DNA from: Orientia tsutsugamushi
GTDB taxonomy: Bacteria > Pseudomonadota > Alphaproteobacteria > Rickettsiales > Rickettsiaceae
Assembly (NCBI RefSeq): GCF_900327275.1
Contig: NZ_LS398548.1
Location: 1,860,001 to 1,924,000, forward strand
DNA length: 64,000 nt
Reading direction: 5' to 3'
Part shown: positions 48,672-57,091 of the stretch, one piece after another
How positions within the stretch are numbered: position 1 is the first letter of the stretch
Layout of the letters: each line of letters opens with the position of its first letter
Translations under genes and position numbers: made by a program
Notes under the pieces: generated by a model
Told to the model about the DNA's origin: nothing
What the model saw: only the letters and a program-made list of their open reading frames with translations
The model's database searches: none

Positions 48672-48770
48672 TTTTCATCTCTAAATAATCTTTAATAAAT
48701 TATACAATAAATTAAACTTTTTATATACTTCAATCCCAGATAAAAACTGGGAAAAAAGCGAATTAATTTG
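48672..48770 (-). promoter_or_regulatory. Promoter region of the HD hydrolase, duplicated at 53520
   Basis: On the minus strand TATAAT (48699-48704) is a consensus -10. Upstream is the hairpin CCCAG-N7-CTGGG (48735-48751). The whole ~100 bp closely matches 53520-53612 in front of the ankyrin gene, with TATAAT and the hairpin conserved. No consensus -35 at 17 bp. Confidence 0.65.
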
Positions 48771-48771
48771 A

Positions 48772-49629
48772 TTAAAAAAGTTGTACTGGAATATTGCAAG
48801 TAATGGTTGTAAACTTGTCTTTTTCGCTTTCTATTTCCATTTCTCCATTAAGTTGATTAATAAGGTAATTTACAAACCATAATCCTGATTCAAGCATTAG
48901 CGGATAGTCTCTTACCAACTCAAAATCAGCTAATTTAGCTTTTATATTCCCTAATTTTTCTTTTGAAATGCCGCTTCCTGTATCGTGTATTCTAAATTGT
49001 AGTATGTTATCGCTTTTTATATAATTTTTTATAGTAAACAAATGAACTGTAATTATAACCTGGCAGCTGTGATTAAATCTAATGACGCTTCCTATTAATT
49101 GACTTAATATAGCTTGTAAGTGATCACTATTTCCAATCACAATATCCTTCATTTTGTACTGAAAATTGTAATTGATTTTTATATCTTTCTCTTTTGCAAT
49201 GTCTTCTAGTCTCCTGACGGCATTTTTTACTAGCTTTTGTATGCTAAATTTTTTTAAACATAAATTTTCATTCTCAATTTCGCTTCTAAGCGTGTAAACT
49301 ACGTCGTTACAGTATTCTTGGAGATTTGCTGATCGATTTAATATTGTTTTCAGCTTATCTTTATTTTCCGAATCATTTAACATGATCTCGCTTGCTAGCC
49401 TTACAATTTCACTCGTTGCAATATTAAATCTATATTTAATCTCCTGTATTAAATCTGTACAATATTCTTTCAATGATTCAGCTACCTCGACCTGATACTT
49501 CGCTTTTCTTAGCTTTGTTATTATTTCCATATATTCATCGATATTCTCACTCTCTCCATTCACCAACGTAATTGGTATTGGAGGAATTTGTACCATCCAT
49601 TTGTTAATTGTTTTCTTCTTTTCTTTCAT
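48772..49629 (-). CDS. GHKL histidine-kinase-like protein, G1 box retained
   Basis: 285 residues, cytoplasmic. An H-box-like helix pair (YCTDLIQEIKYRFNIATSEI) lacks the phosphorylatable His. The ATPase domain is at ~160-285: the N box reads ILSQLIGSVIRFNH with Gly instead of the usual Asn, G1 is complete (RIHDTGSGISKEKL), and the G2 loop is weak (LESGLWFVNYLINQLNGEME). It may bind ATP poorly and cannot autophosphorylate on a normal His. AGGAGA ribosome binding site. It follows the paralogue at 49651 by 21 bp, forming an operon. Confidence 0.75.
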   Translation of the reverse strand: MKEKKKTINKWMVQIPPIPITLVNGESENIDEYMEIITKLRKAKYQVEVAESLKEYCTDLIQEIKYRFNIATSEIVRLASEIMLNDSENKDKLKTILNRSANLQEYCNDVVYTLRSEIENENLCLKKFSIQKLVKNAVRRLEDIAKEKDIKINYNFQYKMKDIVIGNSDHLQAILSQLIGSVIRFNHSCQVIITVHLFTIKNYIKSDNILQFRIHDTGSGISKEKLGNIKAKLADFELVRDYPLMLESGLWFVNYLINQLNGEMEIESEKDKFTTITCNIPVQLF

Positions 49630-49650
49630 AGCATTCTCCTAAAGAATAAT

Positions 49651-50379
49651 TCAAACTATTGTTGGTACATCAAATGAAAAAGTTACATAATTATTTTGCT
49701 CTTTAACTCGTAGATTTCCTTTCATCTGATGTGTAAGATGTTTTATAAATGCTAATCCTTCTCCTAGTTCTTGATACATTACCAAATTCGTATTCTCTAG
49801 TTCAGCATTTATTCTTTCTAATTTTTCTTTAGAAGTGCTTAGTCCTATGTTTTGTACTGTAAATTGTAATATTTCTGAATACTGATTGAGGTTAATAGTA
49901 ATCTTGCTATTTTTGCTGCTATTTATAATAGCACTACCAATTAACTGACTTATTACTGCTTTTATTCGAAAACTATCTCCAATCAGAACCGTCTTTATGT
50001 CATTTTGAACATTTAGCTTTATATTCTCATTTTCAAAATGTTCCCTCATTCTGATAACGGTATTATTTATTAGCAATTCTATGTTAAATGTTTCAATCCT
50101 TACATTCGTTGATGCTATGTATTGTCTAAATAAAAAAATTATTCCATTTAGAGAAGCTATTATATTTATCTTTTTTTTATCATAGTTATTTACGATTCGC
50201 CTAAAATATTGTATCCAATCTATGAAATTTATGCTTACTTGCTCAGATTCCTCTAGCTGGCAGTATAGTTTTTGCATTTCACTATCTATCTGTTTTATTG
50301 TTGTGCTATTAATTCCCTCTGTGGATAATTTTTCGGTTAATTTATTGATTTTATTTTGACCTTCGTCTTCAATAGGCAT
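49651..50379 (-). CDS. GHKL histidine-kinase-like protein, degenerate ATP site
   Basis: 242 residues. A paralogue of the next gene with the same layout: a helical dimerisation-like N-terminus, then VISQLIGSAIINSSKNSKIT (N box) and a G1 box degraded from DTGSGIS to QNIGLSTSKEKL, so the ATP-binding Asp and glycines are gone. The end reads GLAFIKHLTHQMKGNLRV. No phospho-accepting His seen. Probably a regulatory or decaying pseudokinase. AGGAGGA ribosome binding site. Its upstream region is a ~180-bp sequence repeated at 51721. Confidence 0.72.
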   Translation of the reverse strand: MPIEDEGQNKINKLTEKLSTEGINSTTIKQIDSEMQKLYCQLEESEQVSINFIDWIQYFRRIVNNYDKKKINIIASLNGIIFLFRQYIASTNVRIETFNIELLINNTVIRMREHFENENIKLNVQNDIKTVLIGDSFRIKAVISQLIGSAIINSSKNSKITINLNQYSEILQFTVQNIGLSTSKEKLERINAELENTNLVMYQELGEGLAFIKHLTHQMKGNLRVKEQNNYVTFSFDVPTIV

Positions 50380-50453
50380 AGAATCCTCCTGCTGTATTAG
50401 TTTATATAGCAGCTAGAGATTTAAAAAGTAAATTTTAGGTTTATCGTCTTTAA

Positions 50454-50640
50454 TCTCTAGCAGAATATTATCTAAATCTTGAATCTCAGATAATATCAGG
50501 TACACAGTATCATTTAGATTTTTATCAGTACATGACTTTTTGTCATAATTATGAAAAATTTTTCATCTTTTTTAAAGTAGATGCGAAATTGTCGCATTGT
50601 TATTTACATCTAAAAAAACAAAATATCCTTCAAAATTAGA
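50454..50640 (-). repeat. ~180-bp duplicated upstream region, copy A
   Basis: Matches 51721-51905 closely, including CAGTACATGACTTTTTGTCA and inverted ATCTAAAT/ATTTAGAT. ATGCGAAATTGTCGCAT (50581-50597) is a perfect 6-5-6 hairpin here, decayed in copy B. It lies upstream of the kinase-like gene at 49651-50379; copy B lies upstream of 50730-51446. Confidence 0.75.
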
Positions 50641-50729
50641 TATACAATTGATTCTGAGTTATAAAAAAAGACTTTGATAATTTAGTATATTAACTGAAAA
50701 AGTTCTGAACTTATCTTATTGCTCTTAAT

Positions 50730-51446
50730 TTAAACATCAGGTTCGAGCACGTCTTTAAAACGACCCATAATATCACAAATATAAAAATCAAGTGCTGTAT
50801 TAACTAAGTCAAAATCTTTTTTTTCTATCGAATTAAGATCTTCTTTTATTTCAAGCTGCCCTTGAGCCAATAGTAGTTGTTTGATAATTACGTTTCTTTG
50901 TTTCGAATTAATACAATGATAATACTTAAGTGTGCGGTATAGTAGTTTTTGTTCAAGATAAATTATATTCTTAAAATGTTCTGGTGTAATAAATTCCTGA
51001 AAGGGTTTGATCCCTTTATTTATTAGCATATTGCTAGAACATTTTTTGATTGGTATTTCAAGTGCTATGGAATGCATTCGTATAATTTTATACATACAAA
51101 AATCAAGAAAGTTTTGACCTTTCTTATTCCAAATAAAATCATTTTCATTTGTTAATTTTAAAATATATTTTTGTTCCTTTCTGGTTAAGTTATAATTTAG
51201 ATCAGTTAAATAACCTGTTAAACATTTTTTTTGCTGATCTATTGTTAAATTAGATTTTATCTTTATAAGATGAGTTATTAGAAGTTGTATTAAATTTTTT
51301 TGTTCTGTATGACTGTGCAAGTCATTAAAAAAAGCAAACCATTTTTCCTGTGAAACTGAAAAAATTTGTGTTGCTTTATTTTGTTTGCGTAGGTTAAACA
51401 TTCGATAGAACAAGTGTTTTGCTGCGCTTAAGACTTGTATATGCAT
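50730..51446 (-). CDS. Hypothetical helical protein, unknown family
   Basis: 238 residues, basic and Cys-poor, predicted mostly helical: HIQVLSAAKHLFYRMFNLRK, LIQLLITHLIKIKSNLTI, QKKCLTGYLTDLNYNLTRKE. No signal peptide, membrane span or motif I recognise. It shares its upstream region (repeat copy B) with the kinase-like gene at 49651, so the two may be expressed together. Function unknown. Confidence 0.6.
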   Translation of the reverse strand: MHIQVLSAAKHLFYRMFNLRKQNKATQIFSVSQEKWFAFFNDLHSHTEQKNLIQLLITHLIKIKSNLTIDQQKKCLTGYLTDLNYNLTRKEQKYILKLTNENDFIWNKKGQNFLDFCMYKIIRMHSIALEIPIKKCSSNMLINKGIKPFQEFITPEHFKNIIYLEQKLLYRTLKYYHCINSKQRNVIIKQLLLAQGQLEIKEDLNSIEKKDFDLVNTALDFYICDIMGRFKDVLEPDV

Positions 51447-52014
51447 ACTTTACTCTTTAAAACCCCGCATAATATTTAACAATTATATATTTATTATTAA
51501 TCTTGAGTTATAAATTGAGATAGCCTAAAATAATTAGGCCATTAGCAAAATGTAAAACGTAGCTATGGAGATATCGTATTTTTAGATTTTTTTTTGTTTA
51601 TTGTTATTTTTATAACTAATAATCATAGCATTACTTTTGCTATTTGAAGTAGTAATTAAAGTGTAGCTAGAGATTCATTTGTACCTTTACTAACAGATTC
51701 TGAAGTTTTAATGAAATAACCTCTAGCTAAATATTATCTAAATCTTGAATCTCAGATAATATCAGGTATACAGTATCATTTAGATTTTTATCAGTACATG
51801 ACTTTTTGTCATAATTATGAAAAATTTTTTCATCTTTTTTAAAATAGATGCGAAATTATCACATTGTATCTCTAGCTACAAAAATATCATTCAAAAAAGA
51901 TTTATAAAAAAAGCTCTGTAGCAGTTATTATTACTGGCTTTAAGGCTTGTTTTCTGCTATAATTCATAGCAGAGATTTAATTAATCAAAAATTCTTGTGT
52001 CAATAGCAATTTCT
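51447..52014. other. Gene-free stretch with repeat copy B
   Basis: 570 bp. GCCTAA/TTAGGC (51523-51539) is a small hairpin. 51721-51905 is copy B of the duplicated upstream region. The rest is AT-rich with no frame. Confidence 0.5.
51721..51905 (-). repeat. ~180-bp duplicated upstream region, copy B
   Basis: The partner of 50454-50640 in the same orientation. The hairpin ATGCGA/TCGCAT of copy A is ATGCGA/TCACAT here (51847-51863). It lies 275 bp upstream of the gene at 50730-51446. Confidence 0.75.
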
Positions 52015-52266
52015 AATGAACTAAAGCCTTTTCTCCATTGAGTTGGAGGCAAAAGGAGAATTGTTAATAAATTAATAGAGCATCTTCCTTCAGGGCCACA
52101 CTATAATTACTATGAACCATTCCTTGGAGGTGGGGCTTTATTTTTTCAAGTTAGGCATCTGTTTAAACAATGTTTTTTTCTGATATTAATCTCGACTTAA
52201 TTACTAGTTATCACGCTGTAAAAAAGACTTCTTCATTACTCATATTGGATTATATACTCAATCAAT
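52015..52266 (+). pseudogene. dam: DNA adenine methyltransferase (Dam, D12 class) N-terminal fragment
   Basis: Codons read LKPFLH-stop-VGGKRRIVNK, then YYEPFLGGGALFFQV (the D12-class AdoMet-binding block) and, after a frameshift in a seven-T run, FSDINLDLITSYHAV. The target-recognition domain and DPPY catalytic motif are missing. A TGA replaces the usual Trp of the W-x-GGK motif. A dead remnant. Confidence 0.8.
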
Positions 52267-52339
52267 GAACAACGCAATCCTGTTAATGAGCTAATCATTA
52301 CTAACTATTCGAACTAACTACTTGACCTGAGCTTAGCAA

Positions 52340-52843
52340 TTAAAGATGAACCCGCAATCCAAATCGTATATGAATAGGAAGTGGTCTATAGTTAGCCATT
52401 GTGCTACATTCAATGTCCAAATATGTATCTCTTGATAAGTTTATTGTTGTACCAACTCCTAAGTCTATACCAGTACCGCTATCACTATTGAAAGCTGATA
52501 CTAGGCCACCTGTAACAAAAATTGATGCTTTGTTACCTTCAATTATATTGTAATAATAATTTCCTTGAATAAAGTTATCTCTACAGTTGTGATGACACAT
52601 AAATCCTAATCTTACATCCATTCTGTGCCGATTTAATCTATAACCAATTCCAGCTTCTAATGTATCGTAGTTAGTAACAATACCAGTTGAAAATTTTATA
52701 TAGAATTGCGAAGTATCAATACCACCTTTAGAGGCATTGAAGTTTACATTATTATTCGCTGTACATATCGATGGTGAAGATAATACAACGAATGCTAATA
52801 TAACAGCATAACCCGGTTGTAAAAGTAATTTCAAAACATTCAT
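52340..52843 (-). CDS. Small outer-membrane beta-barrel protein
   Basis: 167 residues from the ATG at 52843, preceded by AGAGAAG; an in-frame ATG nine codons upstream has no such site. Signal peptide MNVLKLLLQPGYAVILAFVV to SICTA. The mature part alternates strands: FYIKFSTGIVTNYDTLEAGI, MDVRLGFMCHHNC, ASIFVTGGLVSAFN, TYLDIECSTMANYRPL, then HIRFGLRVHL. It resembles the small barrels of the tsa56-like protein at 15614 in spacing (YxKxS..G near the N-terminus, SIFV-GG before a late YLDIE). RAGE cargo in tandem with an ankyrin gene. Surface role inferred. Confidence 0.65.
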   Translation of the reverse strand: MNVLKLLLQPGYAVILAFVVLSSPSICTANNNVNFNASKGGIDTSQFYIKFSTGIVTNYDTLEAGIGYRLNRHRMDVRLGFMCHHNCRDNFIQGNYYYNIIEGNKASIFVTGGLVSAFNSDSGTGIDLGVGTTINLSRDTYLDIECSTMANYRPLPIHIRFGLRVHL

Positions 52844-52889
52844 ATTAACTTCTCTTTTTAATATTAACATATTAGCTATCTGTTAAAAC

Positions 52890-53519
52890 CTAATACCATG
52901 GGACCGATTGTTCCGTTAGAAAGTTGAATACATCTGCATTACCGCTTTTAGCAGCATAATCTATAGTAGTCATGCCGTTATCATCTTTTGCATCAATATC
53001 TGCTCCATAATCAATCAAAAGCTGTATAATATCTATGATTTTATTACGAACAGCAATATGTAGTAGCGTTTCTCCTTCATCATATTTTTTATTAATACCA
53101 GTAGAATTATGTTTTAGCATAATTGCTAAAGGTTCTACACATTTGCATTCAACAGCATCAGATAAAGGTGTATTACCTTGATTATTCTCGATATTTACAT
53201 CAGCATTATATTGTAGCAGTAATGCTATATGATCATTGCAATAGGTAGGATATTTTTCGAAAAATTCATAATATACTTGAATTGTATCCACAACAAGATG
53301 TAAAGCGGTGTGCCCATCATTATCTTGTGCGTTTATGTTAGCTCCATTGCTTAGTAAAATCTCGGCAATAGGTAGATTCTTATATTTCAAAGCAACAGAT
53401 AAAGCTGTAGTACCGTCTTTATATTTTGAATTGACAAGTGTACTATCCTTATTAATAAGCTGCTGTACTTTGCTTCTGAACAGCTTATTTATTAAGCTCT
53501 CACTATAAAAATCTATCAT
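52890..53519 (-). CDS. Ankyrin-repeat protein with leader shared with the HD hydrolase
   Basis: 209 residues, about five ankyrin units (GTTALSVALKYKNLPIAEIL, DGHTALHLVVD, QGNTPLSDAVECKCVEPLAI, EGETLLHIAVRNKIIDIIQL, NGMTTIDYAAKSGNADVFNF). The first 13 residues, MIDFYSESLINKL, and the upstream 100 bp match the HD-hydrolase gene at 48671, after which the proteins are unrelated. This shows a fusion or promoter-capture event. No signal peptide. Secreted effector-like role inferred from family. Confidence 0.85.
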   Translation of the reverse strand: MIDFYSESLINKLFRSKVQQLINKDSTLVNSKYKDGTTALSVALKYKNLPIAEILLSNGANINAQDNDGHTALHLVVDTIQVYYEFFEKYPTYCNDHIALLLQYNADVNIENNQGNTPLSDAVECKCVEPLAIMLKHNSTGINKKYDEGETLLHIAVRNKIIDIIQLLIDYGADIDAKDDNGMTTIDYAAKSGNADVFNFLTEQSVPWY

Positions 53520-53612
53520 TGGCCACCTCTAAATGGTTATTAATAAATTATACCATAATTTAAACTTTTTGTATACTCCAATCCCAGATAAAAACTGGAA
53601 AAGAAGCAAATT
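53520..53612 (-). promoter_or_regulatory. Promoter region of the ankyrin gene, duplicate of 48672
   Basis: TATAAT at 53547-53552 (minus strand), AGAGGTGG before the start and the CCAG/CTGG hairpin match the HD-hydrolase promoter. Similarity ends upstream near 53612. Confidence 0.65.
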
Positions 53613-53758
53613 AAATTATAAATTTTTTGAATTCAGTTATCACGATGCCAAAAAAAACTAATCTTGAGTTGCATATCTCTGGTGTTAATGAGTAAAATTT
53701 TGCTGTAATTTTTTTTTTGGACCAGCATTTTTTCATCTTATGCATAATCTAGCGTTTA

Positions 53759-55195
53759 TTAACATTGCTGAGAGTTTTTAACAATATTGCCAAATTTAGA
53801 ATACCTACTATTATAGTGCAACTTCACTGTACCAACTGGCTCATTACGGTGTTTAGCAACAATTATTTCAGCAGTGTTATAACATTTATTTTGTCTAGCT
53901 TTCCATTCTGTATATTCTGGAGTACCTCGATCTGGTTCTGATCTAGACAAGTAATATTCGTCACGATATATAAGCATTACAATATCGGCGTCCTGTTCAA
54001 TTGAGCCTGATTCTCTTAGATCTGAAAGAATAGGCTTTTTATCTGACCTTTGTTCTACAGCTCTAGACAATTGAGATAACGCAATGATTGAAATATTGAG
54101 CTCTTTAGCAAGAGCTTTTAAGCTCTGAGTAATTTCAGAAATCTCCTGTACTCGATTATACTGACTTCCTCTGGAATCAATTTTTATTAGCTGTAAATAA
54201 TCAATAAATAATATTGCTAAATTATGAGTACGTTTAAGTCTACGAGCTCGAGATCTAATTGCAGATATCGAGATTGCTGGAGCATCATCTATAAAAAAAT
54301 TCCACTTTTGTATTTCGTCTTGTACAGTCTTTAACTTATCAACATCTTGTTCACCTATTTTACCGTTAAATAATGCAGAGCTATTAATTTCTGATTCTAT
54401 AGAAAGAATTCGAGTAGAGATTTGCTGAGATGACATTTCTAAAGAAAAGAATCCAACTGATGGCACTACATTATCTTTAGTATTTTTTTTAGTAAGAAAA
54501 TATTTACAAGCATTTATTGCTAAGTTAACTCCTAAAGCAGTTTTACCCATTGATGGCCTGCCAGCTAATATTATTAGGTCAGAATTTTTAAATCCTCCAA
54601 GCTTTGAATCAAGGTCAAGTAGTCCACTACTAATACCGTTAATAGAGTTTTTATTTTTAATAGCAGATGAAATTGATGTCCATGATTCTTCAATTGAAGT
54701 TTGTAATTTTGTAAATCCTTTACTTAAAGTTCCCCTTGAACCTAGATCATATAATTGAGATTCAGCAGTTTCGATCTGACTTATAGCTAAATCTGCTAAA
54801 GTAGAAGAATACGCATTTGTTACTATTTTTTCTCCAATTTCAATTAAATAACACCTCAGCGCAAGATCATATACTATTTTGCCGTACTCATTAACATTAA
54901 CTATACTTAATGCTAACGTTGTAAGTTTAGCTAGATAATCTACTCCACCTATTTCATCAAATGTGAGTTCATTGCCTAGCATATTTTTGAGCGAAATTAC
55001 AGTAGCGCTAATTCCTTTACTAATAATGAGATTAATTGACTTGTATATTTTGCCATGTAATGGTTCATAAAAATGTTCTGGCAGTAAAAATTCGTTAATG
55101 TTATATAGCGCACGATTGTTAATCAGAATTGCTCCAAGTATCATTTGCTCTGCTTGAATATTATTTGGAGCAATCTTTGCAAGATCTTTTTCCAT
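53759..55195 (-). CDS. dnaB: Replicative DNA helicase DnaB (RAGE copy)
   Basis: 478 residues, full length. DnaB N-terminal domain at ~10-115 (NNIQAEQMILGAILINNRAL). RecA-like motor: LIILAGRPSMGKTALGVNLA (H1/Walker A), GFFSLEMSSQQISTRIL (H1a), LAILFIDYLQLIKID (Walker B), IIALSQLSRAVEQRSDKKPI, DLRESGSIEQDADIVMLIYR and a basic C-terminus. It unwinds DNA ahead of the replisome. It directly follows the DnaA_N-like gene (8 bp gap), an initiator-helicase pair carried by the element. Nearly identical to the partial copy at 63008. I cannot tell whether a separate core dnaB exists. Confidence 0.95.
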   Translation of the reverse strand: MEKDLAKIAPNNIQAEQMILGAILINNRALYNINEFLLPEHFYEPLHGKIYKSINLIISKGISATVISLKNMLGNELTFDEIGGVDYLAKLTTLALSIVNVNEYGKIVYDLALRCYLIEIGEKIVTNAYSSTLADLAISQIETAESQLYDLGSRGTLSKGFTKLQTSIEESWTSISSAIKNKNSINGISSGLLDLDSKLGGFKNSDLIILAGRPSMGKTALGVNLAINACKYFLTKKNTKDNVVPSVGFFSLEMSSQQISTRILSIESEINSSALFNGKIGEQDVDKLKTVQDEIQKWNFFIDDAPAISISAIRSRARRLKRTHNLAILFIDYLQLIKIDSRGSQYNRVQEISEITQSLKALAKELNISIIALSQLSRAVEQRSDKKPILSDLRESGSIEQDADIVMLIYRDEYYLSRSEPDRGTPEYTEWKARQNKCYNTAEIIVAKHRNEPVGTVKLHYNSRYSKFGNIVKNSQQC

Positions 55196-55203
55196 ATCAC
55201 TCT

Positions 55204-56883
55204 TTAAATTTTATTAAAATTACTAAACTTAACTAACTCGAAAGAAAATCCCTGAGCTTTAAAAGAGGACTCAAGATCTTTCAGATAGTTCTCTCTGATG
55301 TAACTATTTTCAAATTCTGTTTTTGCTTTGATGAATATTTTTTTGTTAACACTATCTTCATTTATAACTTCTAATTTGCTAAACCATGATTTATCGATAG
55401 CTTGACCGTAACTTTTAATCAAAGATTCTCGTACTTTGTACCAAGTCGACTTTGAGCCCAGTTGTTTACTGATATTCAAGAGATACTCTTCTTCATTGAT
55501 TTGTTTCTGTGAAACAGTTTTGAGTTGCTCAAATGGTGTAACTTGTAATTCTTGAATTTCGTATCCATATACATCTTGTACAGCTTGTAATATCTTTGAT
55601 CTGTCACATTCTGTTAGTGTGATATTTTTAAGCAACTTAACAAAAAACTTAGTTCGAACTGCTGGCCCAAAACTACAAGAAGTCAAAATTTGATAAGCCA
55701 TATCTGCTTCAAAGACTCCAGCTATTTTACGCTTCAACTGAGCCTTCATACTACGATCTGTACCAGATTCAATATTTGCTAGATACTGTTCTTTAAATCT
55801 TCCTACATCATTAAATCCAAAATTTCTACTATTAGCCTGATCAGTAGTTAGTAATTCATTTGCTAAGGCTTTTGCCATATAGTTTAGCACTGCTATCTTA
55901 TTTACAAAATGACGGTTTGGATATTTATTTGATAACTTCAACAGTAATTGATTTATGAAGTATATGTTGAAGCTTCTACTAGACATACGTTGCAGTATAA
56001 TTGCATCTTCTGGTGTTAGTGGATAATAATCTGCTAGTCTTTTTCTTTTGGGACAGCATTCATTCTTTTCAACCTCTGAATCCTTAGTAATAGCTGAAGT
56101 TGCTAACTCACTATTTTGCTCATAATTCTTGTTTGATGGCTTTTTATTACTAACATCACTAAGCTCATAGAAATTCAAATTCTGTTGTTGCTGTTGATCT
56201 TTTTTTTCATTTCCTACTAACTCAATTTCTATAAAATCATCAGATTCCGTATATTTAAACTTCAAATTTTGCTGTTGATCTTCATTTTTATTTTGATCAT
56301 TCTCTATTAACTTATCTTCAGTAGATCTAGATCTATTATTATTTTTTTTATTATTATTATATCTATATATGTAGCTGCAATTTTTTGCAGGTTCACCTGC
56401 AAATTCTTGCAAATTGATGTGAAAATTTTTTTGTTGCAGAAGGACAATTTTTTCTTCTTTTTTTTCTTTTTCAGTGAAACGCTGAAAATTTTTTAGAAGT
56501 TTTACACAAAGAACATTACGTAACTTGAGATTGCCTTTAATTATTGTTCTATTTTCAACTTTAATAAAACCTGCATTTCTTAATTCAACCAAGCATTGCC
56601 TAACTCTGCGGTAACGAAGGTTTAACTCCTTTTCAAAAAAGTAATAACTTTCCTGTAATTCATCTATATCTTTGTTGTAATAGATTTGTAGTCTATATAC
56701 CATCAATGATAAAAGCTGTTTAGATGTTTTGCTTAAAGCTTTAGCATTATCTCCAATCAGATCTTTCCATTCTGCTGGAACAAAATTTCCAATAAAACGA
56801 TAAAAGACAGTTGCATTATTGCTACTGTTATTATTAGCAATTTTGCAATTATTGCTTGCAAAATTACGCAAATTTTGCGCCAT
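55204..56883 (-). CDS. RAGE DnaA_N-like replication initiator-type protein, copy 2
   Basis: 559 residues. N-terminus NNATVFYRFIGNFVPAEWKD and a winged-helix-like segment (RQCLVELRNAGFIKVENRTI). The middle is Q/N-rich with KRKRLADYYPLTPEDAIILQ. The C-terminus (SWFSKLEVINEDSVNKKIFI, AKTEFENSYIRENYLKDLES) fits the DnaA N-terminal fold that binds DnaB. Coupled to dnaB 8 bp downstream, so initiation of element replication is the likely role. Its middle is nearly identical to copy 1 (25407) and its last ~170 residues to copy 3 (62229), a mosaic. Confidence 0.75.
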   Translation of the reverse strand: MAQNLRNFASNNCKIANNNSSNNATVFYRFIGNFVPAEWKDLIGDNAKALSKTSKQLLSLMVYRLQIYYNKDIDELQESYYFFEKELNLRYRRVRQCLVELRNAGFIKVENRTIIKGNLKLRNVLCVKLLKNFQRFTEKEKKEEKIVLLQQKNFHINLQEFAGEPAKNCSYIYRYNNNKKNNNRSRSTEDKLIENDQNKNEDQQQNLKFKYTESDDFIEIELVGNEKKDQQQQQNLNFYELSDVSNKKPSNKNYEQNSELATSAITKDSEVEKNECCPKRKRLADYYPLTPEDAIILQRMSSRSFNIYFINQLLLKLSNKYPNRHFVNKIAVLNYMAKALANELLTTDQANSRNFGFNDVGRFKEQYLANIESGTDRSMKAQLKRKIAGVFEADMAYQILTSCSFGPAVRTKFFVKLLKNITLTECDRSKILQAVQDVYGYEIQELQVTPFEQLKTVSQKQINEEEYLLNISKQLGSKSTWYKVRESLIKSYGQAIDKSWFSKLEVINEDSVNKKIFIKAKTEFENSYIRENYLKDLESSFKAQGFSFELVKFSNFNKI

Positions 56884-57035
56884 TTCTAACCTCCAAAAAT
56901 GTCAGATATAGCAGGTGGTTCAGGCAATTTTCGCTATCGAAAACCACGTTTTTATACCGCGTAAATATAGCGATTTAGTAGCTATACTCAAAATTTAACA
57001 CTCTGAAAGGCTTATAACAGCACAGTAGTCTTAAA
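56884..57035 (-). promoter_or_regulatory. Conserved leader with hairpin upstream of DnaA_N-like gene, copy 2
   Basis: TTTTCGCTATCGAAAA (56928-56943) forms a 6-bp stem with a CTAT loop, and GTGGT/ACCAC (56915-56919, 56943-56947) encloses it. GGAGGTTAGAA precedes the start. Conserved with 27075-27215, including a paired base change in the stem. Confidence 0.65.
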
Positions 57036-57091
57036 CATTTAAATGTACCTGGTTAGGCTTATACAGCCCAATAGCAATAATAAAAACTTCA

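Noticed and set aside
48735-48751. CCCAG-N7-CTGGG as a terminator of the kinase-like operon
   Set aside because: No T run follows on the transcribed strand and the motif is duplicated with the promoter at 53520; an operator-like role fits better.
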